Positions 25,408 to 39,800 of a stretch of 64,000 bases of DNA are shown here, piece by piece. The first letter of the stretch is position 1. The number at the start of each line of letters is the position of its first letter. The position numbers and the translations under genes are program-made. The notes below the pieces were generated by a model that did no database searches, was not told the DNA's origin, and was given only the letters and a program-made list of their open reading frames with translations. Origin of the DNA: Bagarius yarrelli (taxonomy: Eukaryota; Chordata; Actinopteri; Siluriformes; Sisoridae); the NCBI GenBank assembly GCA_005784505.1, contig VCAZ01000075.1, positions 1,100,501-1,164,500 on the forward strand, read 5' to 3'.

Positions 25408-26507
25408 GCACTAGAAATAACCAGCACCCAGTGAGCGGAGCAAAACGGAAAGAAACGATCCAGGGGTCTGATCCCACCTTCTGATAGAAGTGTAATAAAT
25501 AAAACGCTCAGATGTTGAGAGAGTCGTCCATGCGGTACTCTGCTGTGTAACACAGACACAGGAAATGGAGCCGTCTTTATCGAAATTGTGTGTGTGAGAC
25601 GAGAGATAGATGGAGGAAGATGTAAAAGTAAACAGCACAAACTGAACTGAGAAAAAGGCCAGCATGCGCACAGCGGCTCTGCAAATGAAAGCTAATTGGG
25701 CATGTGCCAGCGAGTGGTTTGGCAACATCTATTAGCAAAAGCAAAAAAAAGATATAGTGTTAGAGAGAGAGAGAAAGAGAGAGAGAGAATCACAACAAAA
25801 AGCAAAAAAATTAGGTTCATTTACGTCAGTGGTTCACAAACTTTATTTGGTTCCCTCTGTTGCAGGATAAAACATTTTCAAGCCCCTTCCTACACACACA
25901 CACACACGGGTACTGACGACTTATGTGTTAATAAAACGTTATGTAAATCATATTTAAATTCAATTATTTACGTATGCGGCAGGTAGCCGTGTTAATAAGC
26001 AAGATAATTTCACGGGGCGGGGGGTTTGGGGTTGTACTTTATTAATAAACATGATAAAGTATAAAGGATGTGTTTTTAGGTCACCTTTTTTTTATCGCAT
26101 ATCGATTGCAAACATTTCGCAACTTCGAAAATCCTAGTAAATGCTAATATACCGCTAGAGAGGAAGGAAAGATACAAGAAAAAACAGTTTTAACCACAAT
26201 AGTTTATGTATTTTTAATACATCTGGAGGAACTGGTTTGTTATTTACTAGTTTATTAATGTAGCTAATTTGTAGCGAATATATACTATAGCTAGTACCCT
26301 TTTTCAGCAGGTCCGGTGCCACAGCCCAATCAGAAACTGGGCTATTTTACCGAAAAAAAACCCCCAAAAACCGGCAAGTCTAATCAAGTATGTATATGAG
26401 GAGATAGTGAGGGAATAGCAACCGCAGAGTTTATACTAAAAAAAAGAAAATAGGGATTTAAAAAAAAAAAAAGACACAAGATTGCTAGCGAGTGTTTGCG
26501 TGTGTGT
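25166..26507. other. 3' flank of rph3al exon 7; GA tracts
   Basis: Either rph3al 3' UTR or intron. Contains GA microsatellites at 25355-25407 and 25762-25790, and a G-rich stretch at 26014-26031. Confidence 0.5.
25842..26043 (-). terminator. candidate poly(A) signals after rph3al exon 7
   Basis: If the TAA at 26510-26508 is the real stop, the minus strand shows AATAAA at 26043-26038 and again at 25847-25842, giving 3' UTRs of about 0.45-0.65 kb. AATAAA is common in AT-rich DNA, so this is only a candidate. Confidence 0.3.
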
Positions 26508-26686
26508 TTACTCACACAATGAGGAGTGGCCCTGCCTCGCATCATCGTCCTCAGGGGCGGGGGCGAGGCTGCTGCGCTCGCTGCCTATACTGGAGTGACT
26601 CTCTGAAAGAAAGCTGACTCGGGACGGGCTGCTTAGGATGGACTGCAGGGGTGTGAAAGCGAAGCTCCCGCTCGACTCTGACAGAT
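26508..26686 (-). CDS. rph3al: rph3al coding exon 7 (Ser-rich C-terminus)
   Basis: The acceptor CCTTCGGCCCCGTCAG is 92 bases past exon 6. It gives DLSESSGSFAFTPLQSILSS and ends QGHSSLCE before TAA (26510-26508). The composition is disordered and serine-rich, as expected for the Noc2 tail. A strong donor (ATTGT|GTGAGT, GT at 26515-26514) sits just before the stop, so the last residues may instead come from a further exon at lower coordinates that I did not recognise. A second AG nine bases into the exon would remove three residues in frame. Confidence 0.8.
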
Positions 26687-29600
26687 CTGACGGGGCCGAA
26701 GGAGGGAACGTGGTTGGTGAAAACAAAACGGTTTTCAGTTTGTCAAATAGGCTCGTTGGTGTAAGATAATTAAGTTACCCGAGTGTCGTCTTTTGATGCT
26801 TTCCGAGATGAAGGTTTTTCTGTCGCTGCTGGCATCGCTAAGCTCCGAGTCACTGCCATCGCTCGAGTCGACTGGAGAGAGAAAAAAAAAAAAAAGGGTG
26901 ATGGGTGGTAGGGAGGAGGTCAAAATCAAAGGAAACAACAAAAATCCCAAACATTTGCTGTGTATGAAATTACACACTACTTAAGGACCTACTGTATGTA
27001 CGGTGACATGATCTTTTGGACTGTTAAAAAAGTACCTTCTATATAGTATGGTTACGTAGTATACGTGCGTACTATATCCGCATATGATTTCACAGCAACG
27101 CAAATATAAAGCTGTTAAATGTTTAGCTTAGATGATGCGAGAAAAACTTTCTACTAAAACCCTCAAGGGACCTGTAATGGTCTTAGATTTCTAGTTCTCT
27201 ACACGCAGGTGAAAATTTACAATGGCTACCCTTCAGGTGTGTAAATGATTTTTCAGGTGCATGCAAACGTCTATATTTCAAATACTAACAAAATGTGGGT
27301 ATTAGTAGTTGATGTTTTAAATCGACAAAAAAGGTCTGAGGATCTAAATCAATATTTACAGGGACAAATACTTTAGATTTCCGTAGAAGGTCGTCTGAAA
27401 CAATAACACAATGATTAACAGTTCCAGTTTCCCACAAAATGAGGTGGAGGTGGTAGCTCGGTGGTTAAGATGTTAGACTGGAAGAGCAAAGCCCTAACCC
27501 CTAATTGCTCAGCTATGTAAATGAAATAAAATGTATTATGCAGAAAATGACGGAAATAAAGTGAACGACGGGGGAGGGGATGAAAAAATTAAAAGGACAT
27601 ATAAAGGCAGGACAGAAAGCGAGCGCAGGAAACAGAAAGAGAGACAGAGACTTAAATAAAAATTATTTTTTACAAATGTTCTGTTCTGCCAAAAGATTTC
27701 CAATTTAATTAATAAAAAAATATCAACGTTTGCTGCTGGCGATTTTTGTATTTTCATCGCTTTGCATACTAATGAAACATCACTGGCTGGTAATTTGCTG
27801 TGGGAGGACAGGGCACCATGAGAGAAAGAAAAAACAAAACATGAAGAGGTAGAAAATGTGAGTGTGATTGCCTCCCTCGACCCGTAATTTCATTTCCCAC
27901 CAAGTCTCGCCAGCGTCAGACGTAAGCACAGACAGAGGCAGAAGGAGGCCAAGCAGAGACGCGGGCATCGTTAAACCGGCGCGTGCGCTGTGCCCGTCAG
28001 TTGCTTTTGACCAAGCTGAAAATGTGAATGTTGATTTTTTTTTTTTTTTTTTTTTTTTTCCACCGGCCTGAGAGCAGCAGAGATTTTCGCCATTCCATCT
28101 GCCACGGTTTCAATCAGCGCAGAGGAGATGGAAGACTCACGCACTGTCTGTGTCTGACTGTGATTTACGCTTTCCGGCATCCTTTCTTCACAGACACACT
28201 CTTGTTAGATGCACAACCTTCCCCCAAAAACACACACACACACTTATGGTCTGTGAGATACCACCTGCCTCTCCAATCTGGCTTGATGGATTCAGCCAAA
28301 GCAACAATGACTACTGGCTTACTGCTGACTCACTGTAACCCCAAACACACGTACACCCTTACATTTTTTTTTTTAAAATGTACATTTCTTCTAAATCTAG
28401 AAGAGCACAAGTAGACATATTAGATCTTTGGTAATGGAATGAAAAATCAAAAACCTCAATAAGGAAGCGGTGCAACCAGGAAAGGCAGTTTGCGCAACTT
28501 TTACCCTCTCCTTTGTTTACAATTCTGGGAATTCTGGGTAATCCTCACACAGCAAAATGCCTCCTGCCTCTTAGCCATGGATGACTGTAGCATCGTTAGG
28601 TTTTGAACTCGTGACCCAGAGACACCTGATTTGTTCCATTTGGTTTGAATTTGTAATGTTTTTGTAACACTTATGTGCAACCTGAGCCCAACATTACAGG
28701 CAAGATGACGTACCCGCCAGATTGGGTGCCACAGAATTTAGTTTTCGGCTTAGCTGAGTAAACCTGATAGTCTTCTGCTGTTTTAGACTGTGTACCTGAG
28801 GATTGTGTGTTTTAAATGTATTCAAACACACATTAAATATTCCTTTTCACAGCATTCAGCCTTTGGAGATCATTGTGTTTGAACACTGGACGAGATTCCA
28901 TGCCTAGTTCAATTATCTTTTTTTTTTTTGTGTGGCCGATGACTGCATATGACTATTACGATGCAAATTTCTCGCACAATTTTATGAAACCCCTTTCAAG
29001 TCTAATTTAGCATTTTTTTTTAATGGGCGTGGCTGGGGTTGGCTGAATGCAGAAGAAAGGGCAAGTAGGTGTGGCAGGGCAAAGCAGGAGAGAAAGCGTT
29101 GAGAAATATTTAGAGTGGACAAAAAGCGTTGATGTGTTAATAGCTGATGACCAATCGACTGTCTGCAAATACTTGTGACCTATGGACGCCTAATTAATAG
29201 GCGGCCTAATTATTTTGTCAAATAATTAAGGGCCAGTGTCTTCTTAAAGATAACAGAACTCGGTTTCATCAACAATAATGAGACAACAACGAAATCTTTA
29301 AAATCCTACAGTCTTTTTTTCACATCACGACCTGTGTTGTCACCATGACGAACATTTCAAACGCAGAAGGTGAAAATAGCAGAAAATTACAAATTATTCC
29401 CTCCAATTAAAAGCAAACAGATGGTAACATTTTCATCAATAATGTTCAACACTTCGTAAGGGAGAACATTCGTATAGTAACACTAAATGTTTCATGCGCT
29501 ACTAACTTTAATACAATAAACGTGACGGCAGCAAACTAATAAAAGCTCAGATCTCAGAGCAGTTCCTTTCTAAAAACCGTTTATCAATTGAACAATAATC

Positions 29601-32600
29601 AAAGCGACAATGGAAGCAGTATTTATCTCCTTTCTTTCCACCTTCTTTTACCTTCTGGTATTGCCTCCGTCAATCACATTACAGTCACAGGGTGCAGAAT
29701 GCTGGCGGCTATTTGATTGCACTTTGTGTATCGGATTTACTGCCAAAGGTCTTGGCATGCATGATACAACCGTTTATGTTCGATCAAAACCCAGAAGATA
29801 AGAGAGTACGGGATCTTCTGCGATGAAGATGAGTAGCAAGTTAAATTTATCAATAGTTAGGTTTGTACGTGTACATGAAGGCTAGTATGTAATATGTCTA
29901 AACCTGAACAGACGTGATGCAACTACCCACGCAACTTACATCTATCTCATTTTGTCCAACTGACCATTTAAGGGTTAAGAGCCTTGCTCAGGAACCCAAC
30001 AGCTCCAATTCTGGTGCTGGGAATTTTACCCACGATCTTCCAGTCAGCAGCCCAACACCTTAACCACTAAGCTACAGTAACCTTTTTTCCATCGTATATT
30101 TTTTTTAATCTTGAGTTTATTTGACTATTTGTTGGTTTCTCATAAACATACCCACCTTTATGACTTTAATCTATACTTCCGTGACCATCCCTGCACGCTT
30201 TCGGTCTCTCAATTAAATAGAATTTACAGGCAAAATCCAGATTTGCTGTTGATTTATCTTATATATAATCTTTCATTCCTGATAGAAACTACTGCATAAA
30301 TCTATTAAAACTTCCCACATAACAATAGAGCGTTGTAAGCAGAGTATTCAACGTACACACAATTTCACACAACAATTAAAGCTACAAGTAGCTGCACTCA
30401 TCGCCGCTCAGGGGCTTTAGGAACACAGGAAAATGCTGGCCAACATGCGTTTAAAGTAGGAAATATAGTAGGAATATGGACAAGTCATTTATCTTACATC
30501 TTACAAACTTCCTGCCATCTGGTAGAGCTATGACTATGGATATTGGCATGCCATTTAACAAAAACTCTAGATCTTCGCAAATTACTATCACAAAGGTCTT
30601 TTGATTAGCCTGAACAATTATAATACTGACATCATTAAACCATAAAATAGGTCACTTCCTGTTGGCACCAGGTGGCACTATGACTATAACTGAATATGGG
30701 GATGTCTTCAGGAGTCTTATCCTACAAAATTGTCACTGATACACTCTTTAACATCGCAAAGGGCTTTAGATTATACTGACCAAATTTGATATCGATCGGA
30801 TCAAATCTCTAGGAGGAGTACAACACCTGGAAATTACAAAAATAATGAAATTTGGTGAGAAAATCAAAAAAAAAAAAAAAAAAAAACTGATTTCCTGTTG
30901 GGTTTAGGATTTTCCTCCAAAAGGAGGACTTTCACTGAAAGTTTATAGGTATTGAGCCATTTTACCACACCCACTTCGGAAACTTGCATCATACACCACT
31001 TCTGTGCAACGTTTCTAAGCAATTTTTAAGTATGTTTTACCGAAAATAGGTAAACACAGCCCTGCAAATGCAAAGTTTTGTAAAAAAAAAATCTCTACCA
31101 GAATTGTTTCTTGTGGTCCAAACAGGCGAAATTGCCAATATTTTTGCTGAAGCGTTTGGATGAATGTGGTCAGCTTTATTATTTCCTATGGCACATCGGC
31201 ATGATTAGATAGTGCAGCTAGTACAGTCATACTCAAGCTACCAGCCATACCATGTGTTTGAATCCAGTCTTTGGCGAAAAACAGCAGCTGGTTGCTTTTC
31301 TCCGGGAGACTGAAATGTGTACACGTCTTTGATCTCTCCGTCTTATCGACAGCCTAACGAGCCCCTATTACCCTCTGTGAAGTCCATCGAGTTAGCGCAT
31401 TACCATCACAGATCTAATCGGGCTGCCAAAAGCGAGATGTTCATGCAATTCTGATGAGAGCCATCTAAAACATTTACATATATTTAACCTGATTAACCCG
31501 CGAGCATTAATTCACGAGACTCGCCAAATGAAATATGGTTTAGTCAGGATGAAGGGCAGGGAAAAAGAGAGCGAGAGAGAGAGAGAGAGAGAGAGAGATA
31601 CTCTGAGCTTCTCGAGAGGACTGAAAAAATATCAGGTATTCCAACAGGGCTGCTATTATCAATCCCACCTTGATTATTGTGTTTTAAAGCACAATACCTT
31701 CAGACAGAAACAATGAAATCCAGCATCTCAAGTAGGTTTGACACGTATTTATATAATTTTGCCACTATATATACTGCAGGGACCATCTTTAGAAGTTCTT
31801 AGGTATCGGTTGAATATAGGGCTGTACGATATATTAAAATGTCTTGCAAAATGCCTTGAAATCTTTACAGTCGCCTCAAAACCAAGCCTTATATATATAT
31901 ATATATGTTTTCTAATTATGTTATTGCACATCAAATATCGCATTATTTAGCATGCTATTGCCTATAATTTTTTTCATTAATATTGCACAGCCCCAGATGA
32001 AAAGGCATTCGTTTTAATTAGCTTTTCATCATTGTTTTTTTTTTTTTGTTTGTTTAATTATTATTGGTTATTTTCTAATATTTTTATGTCTCTTTGAAAT
32101 AAATATGAAGCACTTTGTGGAACACATTTGTCTTCAAACGAGCTGTACAAATCTTAAATGAAGCAATGTAAGCAACTGCAACAGCAAGGTTTGACCAGAG
32201 AGGCGCTGTAGCACAAGAATGTAATTTAGTGCTTACACAAGAGAAGACGCAACAAATCTGAGAATATGTTTATCAGAATTGACTGTGAACAACTTGTACG
32301 AAATAAAAGCTGCTGTCGTGTTTAAAGGCCACAATAAACACATGTAACAGTTGGTGGCGGTAATGCAGTAATTTGATATTACAGTGCAAATAATATAACA
32401 ATAATACAAGAGAAGAAACAGGCTTGCTGAAGCACTGTGTAGCAGCGAAAAAACAATCAATATGGATTCAGGAAATCAGGAAATCAGGAAAGCTAGAGGA
32501 AAAAGTAGATGAAATAAAATCACATTTTATATAGTGAATGGGACAGGATGGGATTTTCCCTCAGTTTCTGGTGGGATTCGGATGGGCCAGAATTTTTTTT

Positions 32601-33767
32601 TGTGGGAAACATTTGAAAATCCACTCCAGTGGCAGCCTCTAAGCACCACCAACACTTAATCCACCATTAGAATCTTTTTTAAAGATGTATTCATATGGTA
32701 GGTTTAGCGTACAGGACCCTACATACGTTACCGCGTTGACGAGAAGGTTTATCAACACCTCCTGTCCAATCAGATGAAGGATTTTGCTTTTGATTTAGCT
32801 TTCCGAAATGTTATGAGTTATAAAACGGCGCAGCGTAAAGCTCTTAACATATATTATGTTTACAGGGGAATTATGCAAACAAAATGCAAACAAGCCACTC
32901 TAGCTTGGGTTTTAATGTCATCTGAAACTGCATCGCAGCCCCTCAGGGGTAAACGTCTTCAGACAATTCAAAATTCATAACGCATCACTCTAGGCATCTA
33001 TCTGTTTGATGCACTCTCTCTCTCGCTCTTTGTGTTAAAAAGAGAGCAGAATTATTTCTAGTTGGCAGAAAAACATAATTTAAATCAAGACTCCAGATCC
33101 CACGATACCACATTAGCATTATGCTCCTCATTTCAACCACATTGTTACTCGTACGAGGGTCTTGATACTTACTTTACTAATGAATGTACAGCATGAAAAA
33201 AAACCCCCCCCACAACGGCCACATCTATCGAGTCATGAAAAACATGGGGTGTGAAAATAACACATGAGGTTTTTGTCATTCGAACAGAACCACCAGCATA
33301 TGTGTGTGGGCATCGGGACGGCAAGCCGCGTCCGTATTCATAGCACCTACGGACGATTATAGCATTAAAACTTGGCAAAAAATATATACTCCAGCTAATT
33401 ATTCTTAAGCACATTAATAAACACTTCCGTGTTAGCATTAAGGAAACTTTTTTTTAAAATCAGTTTTCTAACTAATTCTCTTTTATTAGAAATGTTTTCT
33501 ACTTTAATAAAAGCTTCACACGTCTGCAAGAAAGTGCCGCAAATGAAACGTAGTTTAAAGGTAATTTTAAACACTAATATTCTGAATAAATCGGTGTGGT
33601 TTACATTCATCATAAATGATATATATTCATTTAAAAATAATCTACGCAGCATGCAGTTAAACTAGATTTCATTCTAATTCCTCGACCCGCTTCACAATCC
33701 ACATGTTTCCCAGCTGGAAATTCAGCTCCTTCATCTGAGACCCATTTAATAAATTATAATATAATGC

Positions 33768-33813
<46 letters not shown>

Positions 33814-36800
33814 ATCCCTGGTACAGCATAACACACAACCAAAGAAGAATAGTGAAATACAGAGCAGTATTAAATAGCTGAGAACAAATAAACCAAAATA
33901 ATGAACAGAAAAGAACAAAAAATAAAGTACAGAATAAAACATTATACAACAAACACAATAAAAACAAAGCAAAATAGAAGAGAATCAAATTTAAAGTATC
34001 GTATAGTATCGTATAGTATAGTATCGTATAGTATAGTATAGCATAGAATAGTATAGTATAGAACAGGACTGGCTGGAATGGGATACGAAAGGAGATAAAA
34101 CAAAATAAAATAGAATAGGACATGACAGGATCAGACAGGATAGGGCAAAATAGAATAAAATATAATAGGGCAGGATAGGATAGGATAGGGCAGGATAGGA
34201 TAAAATAAATTGCGACATTACAGATCAAAATATACTAAAATAAAATAGAACGGAATACAGCAAAACAGATTAGAACGTAATAGAACAGAAGAATATATTT
34301 AAAGGAAAAATAGAAATAAATCTAATACAAATAGAAAAGAATAGAAGAGTAGAAAATAAAACAAAACTTAAATACAATGCAATTAAACAGAACTGAATCA
34401 ATACAATGCAATTAAACAGAACTGAATCAAATAACTGAATAGATGTGAACACAATAGAACAGGATGAAACACAGAAGAACAGAATGACACGGGCGAGAAT
34501 GAAAAAAAAATGTAACAGAAGAGAATGGAAGAGGTTGGTATAGAAATTGCACCTTTCCTGGCGGCCCATGCGTAGGTGATAGGAACACTCCTTGCCACTG
34601 GCTGCTCCTCTCTGTCTATCACAGGTCTTCTGTCCATAAACGAGACCTTTTCTGGGTGAACGTACTTCGGCAGGGACTTGTAGAACCACGCACCTGAACG
34701 CTTCCACACCTGGAGAGAAAGAGAGAAAACATCATGATTTAAAAAAAAAAAAAAAAAAAAGGCAACATGCAAGTGAGATAAGTAGGTCTGACGTAGGGGG
34801 TCCAGAATCTTGGACCCCAACCCATGGTTCTCTATGTTACATCTTGAAAACCACAGGCCAATTATTTTAGTAATATATTTTCAATAATGTTTTAAAGTTG
34901 TTAACTGCTGAGGTTTAATTGGCCCTTTAAGTGTTTCAGAGTTTATGTACATATATTACAAGAACCCGAGTATACAGAGGACGTACTACCCAATTTTCTA
35001 TGGCAGAGTGGATTTGTATCTGTTTTCAAGGCAAATGATTGGTCCAAATATCTGTTGTACCCAGATCTGTGCATAGGGACCAACTCCAGCCATCATGGGC
35101 CACTAAAAATAATACAACTTTCTCCAAACACTCTATCAAGTCACTGTAATAGCTACAGCCAGTGGCAGCTCATGATAGATGTACAGCCAGGTACAGCTTG
35201 TAATCAAAGCTAAAGGAGGTTTTATGAATCCACAACGAGCCCTGCTGCTAAACCGGAATGTTTGGAATTCTTTTGCAGATGTGTAAATAGCAGGAAAGTA
35301 TAATAAAAGTGTCTCGGATCTGGCAGATCGCTATACAGTGACGGACAGCAGGTGCTAAAATGTCAGGGTTGATAGCAGCTGCTGCCATCATCTCGGCAGG
35401 GACCATTACCCAGCTGGAACCACTCTGCCAACCATCTCAAATCACCCAAATCTCCAACCTGCTGGGAACTGGCCATGCTGATGCTAATGTGTCACACTTT
35501 GATGGCTTGCCTTTACATAAAAAAAACAAAAACCAAACCCCTCCTTAAATAGGATTTCTATGCAAAAATGGGCACTTATCAATATGTAGCATCAGCATGT
35601 CAGGCAGTAGAACACCAGAAATAGAAGACGATAGGTTTGGGATATTTCTTCATGGGCTGATATTAAAGCAGGGGTCAATTTAGTCGAGATCTGTCCTATT
35701 GCCGCCATTGCGTGCCCGTCATGATGTAAAGATTTAATTAAATTCTATTTTATTTACATGGCACTGTTATAATTAGGCATCTTCCTAAAGCAGCTTTACA
35801 GAACATGAAATTAACGTATGAGGCGAGGAAAACCCCCGATTAAACGGAAGTAAGAAAACTTAACAGGAACCAGACTCAAGAAAGAACTCATCCTCATCTG
35901 GGTGACACTAGAGAGTGCGATTATAAATGACGTCCTTTTTATGGTCCTGTCCATTTTCCTGAGCTGATTTATAAGAGGTCTTCTGAACTGTCTTCTCTTT
36001 GATATTCTTGTCTGAGATTTTCATGAAGCCAAATCCAACCGGAACTGGTACACCTTTGATCCTTGTGGGGTCGGCATCTTTCTTTGAAGGTCCAGAATCT
36101 GTATGAATCTTAAGCTGGTGCAATCATTAAGACACTACAAGATCTTGTTTCCCTCAATTCTACAAAGCCTTTACAAATCACACTACATGACGAGTGACAA
36201 CTTCTTTTTCATTAGGTAATACTCCAGATCATTACAAATAACTAAGCCGCTGATCATGATTTTTTTTTTGACGGAACAGTACAGAAATGTGGTGTATTAA
36301 AAATAACAGACATGCAGCCTGCTTCGTGGTCAGGAACCAGAAGAAAGGATGAAAAGGATGACGGCGGCCCAGAGTTCTGCTCTATGCTTTTCGAGCTGAG
36401 GCCACCCACACACAAACAGATTACTAGGAAGGCAAAGGATTTTTAAGCTTACATCAAACACTTTCTTAAATCGAACACTTTCTACAAATGTGTCAAGCAG
36501 AAAAGAAAAGAAAAGCAACCTCTACAAAAAAAAAAAAAAAAAAAAAAGAGTTGAAGGATATTTGGGAATATGGTTTATTCCAACCAAAAATAGTACACCT
36601 TAACTTGCTAGAAAAAACCCTCTTGGTAGGAGTCCCCGTGAGAGCTGCATAAGGTTGCTTTTACACTAAGCAGCTGTTTGTGCAGCTGGCACGCGACTTG
36701 CACAAAATAATCCCTCGGGAAGTAGAACAGAAGTTTTCTTATGAGAAGTGCTTTTCACAGGGCATGAATAGTGTTGCGGCTCAGAAGAGAGGGTAAAAAC

Positions 36801-39800
36801 AAAAATAATTGTAGACAGACAGCCCCCACAGGTCAAGTTTAAACCCCCTTACCCCACCATGCCTCAGCCCATATCTTATGCACACCAACAGGATCTTTTC
36901 TGTCTTAAAAGCAATCATTTAATCAGACAAATACAACGCCATTTTGTTTGTTTTGTGTAGCATTTGCCTTGTGTTAGCACAGACGTCACGATTCAGACTC
37001 ACATTCTGGACTTAGCTTCTGCTACATCCATAGATGTTTATCAACATATAAACGTGTCTGGACTAAAAGTTTTAATAAATTGGTTCTAATTTAATAGATC
37101 GATGGCATTACAGCTAATTTTTTTTACAGTTTTGTGAATGTTTTTCCGATAAAGACATTGATTGTACCCTGTGTTTATTGTATTTTAAACTTGTTTACAT
37201 CATACAGTCACAAGAATCTAGGGTTAATCTAAATGTTCTGAAAATATTTAACATATTTAGCTTTTTTCTTTCCGAGTGCTGTACGACACAAAGTTTTCAC
37301 TCATTGAAAGCAGTGTCCCACCTACATAAAGTTTATCGTGATTCCATAGGGTATCATACAGCCATATATAGACCGCCTGGTGGAATGATGCAAGTACAGT
37401 GCTTTGTCACTAAATAAAACTGCCTAAGAGTAGTAAAGTACTAGCTACAACCAAGGTGCAAATTTTAACCATAACCTCAAAAGCTAAACTGCTCTGTTTT
37501 AAGGCGAGACACAATCTGAATTAGGTTAAAATGCTGCTCTAGTACATTAGCTATGTAAGTAAGACTAGAACAGGTTGAACAGTAAAAATCTTTTTGGCAA
37601 GAATGACAAAAAATACCAAAGCTAAATTTATAACTATCTAAATGAATAGACGTTCACTTTTTGCCCCATGTCAAATTAAAAATGCCCCTAATGAATGGCT
37701 GCAAAAGATTTGCTCTCTTCATGTTTTAATTAGTTGCATGATCATATCGCTAATTTGCAATAAGCAAGAAAGGCAGCGTTTCATGAAATTAGTTTCTCTG
37801 GATTGTGGATGTGCGTCTATGGAACCTCCGGGTGGGCCTTGCCATCCAGGGCCAGCAAAACAGAACCGTCCTAAAGATGTCCAGTTTTTATGAGTGGACA
37901 AAAGGATTGATTCTAATATGGGGTCTGTGAATAATCTGCAGAAAATAGTGATCAGCTGGTGTGGAACCAGCACCGTAAGGACAGAGCGATAGACAGAAAG
38001 ATACTTCTATCTTCTATTTTTTCTATTATTTTATTTACTCACTTTTTATTTAAACTTGGTGCTGGAAGATTAGCTTCAAACACAGGCTTCAAAACACATC
38101 AAACACATTTTTACCAAAAAATAAATATTCACTACCTACATTTTCGTGAAATATCTAGATATACACACATTTAATAAGAAGAAAAATCTATTCTCAATGA
38201 CAAGCTTTGTAATTTATAATACAAAATAAAACGTGATGAATCAAATGTTTACTATTGTTATTTAACCTTTATTATCAATTAGGTATATTTAAAATATACT
38301 TGTGAAATTTCCATTACTTTTCCAAAACTTTTCAGGTCTAGAAATTACATTTCCCTAAAAAAAAAAAAACTACTTAAGAATACAGGTATATTAATATCGT
38401 AAAATACTGCTAAATATTGTTCTAAAGGGCACATAGAAAAAAAAAAAAAACACATTATGAAGCTATAGTATGGACTATAAAAAACAGCTTTTTTCTGGGT
38501 TTTTGATTTTGTTAATAAGTATTTAAATTAGAAAAGATTAATAGTCAATAATTTGCAATATTTGGAAAAATGGAAGTTTGGGGAAACTCTGTAAGGAAAA
38601 AAAATATATTTTCAGCAGGCTTATGAGAGATAATTCTCACTAGATGTGCTGCTGCTTGCTTTGGCGGACCCTGTAAAAGTCTGATAAGCTTTAAGATGCC
38701 CGAAGGCATCGGACAGAACCCTCATCATGTAGGCGCAAATAATCTGGACGGTCCTCACAATCAACCGCCAGACCCACCATTCCTGAGCCTGAGCGTTTCG
38801 TCGTGCTTTATCTAGGCGGTTATCAGAAAAAAAAATAGAAGAAAATGCTATTCCAATTTAGTTTTCGGAACTTCTGGGGATGTACTGACATACTTTGTAA
38901 AATAAATAAGCAAGCAATGTGATTAGATTTATGCAGTGAAAGCATTGTCAATTGGAAAGGGCCTATATTTTTTTTCGGGCACCCTAGAGGCGCTTGTTGA
39001 GTCGAGCTAACCTTTTTATTATCCAAATCAAACTGTGGCAAATTTGATTATCGAAGAGGTTATATAAAAGCTAACGACAGCAGAGACCAAAACAAAAACA
39101 AATGAAGAAAATTTATAGCTTAGATTTGATTAGTTATTCCATAGCTGGACATGTAAGCATTTCTGATTCATAAATATCAGCACTGCCGGCACTTGTCAGA
39201 GGCTGTCAGGGATAATTAATTAAAGTGAAACCAACAGAATGCAAATAAGTGGTTATACATTCCAAAGCAATATAGTGTCACTTTCAAAACAAACGTCAGC
39301 ATAAGGAAAAAAAGAATGACGTAGATGGCAGTGTGGTTGTAGGTGTCAGATGATTTGTACAGAACGGTGCAGGAAAAGACGCTCGTTAAGAAGCAGATTG
39401 GAGACGAATAATCAGATTTTGATTTGAGCTACCCGGAAGGATAATGGACCTCATGTGATCACTGTGTACGAAAACATAGTTAGCAAAAAGACATCTCAGC
39501 ATGCACACATCATTATAGCTTAAGGTGGAGGAGTGCCAACAATTAAAGACCCCAATGGGTTCCATTCTGGTAAACAAGAATCCGCTTTTCCTTGTGTGCA
39601 AATTTTTTTTTTTTTACCAGATATTGCGCAACAACATCTGTACTAAATCAAATCGACTTGTGGATTACAGGGTAGAGGTGCAATGTAACGAAGTGATAAT
39701 ATCTATACTTTACTTCATTTATAAAATGTCAAAACAAATTCATTACTTACTACTAAAAAAAGTAGTGATGTGTCGTTCATAAACTATTTGTTTATTTGGA

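Larger units (their letters stand above)
26872..34552. other. rph3al intron 5, repeat-rich
   Basis: About 7.7 kb between exons 6 and 5. Besides the SINEs, MITE and pentanucleotide array listed separately, it holds a T23 run near 28038, a T-run near 28920, an A22 run near 30872 and a GA tract at 31570-31600. A LINE-like 3' end lies at 32095-32155 (GAAGCACTTTGTGG, GAGCTGTACAAATCTT). Confidence 0.65.

Noticed and set aside
26014..26031. G-rich stretch as a G-quadruplex
   Set aside because: G4-C-G6-TTT-G4 gives only three clear runs of three or more with proper loops, so a stable four-run structure is doubtful.
33812..34228. 138-codon hydrophobic frame, looks like a multi-span membrane protein
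   Set aside because: Product of the AATAG-type repeat and the A40 run.
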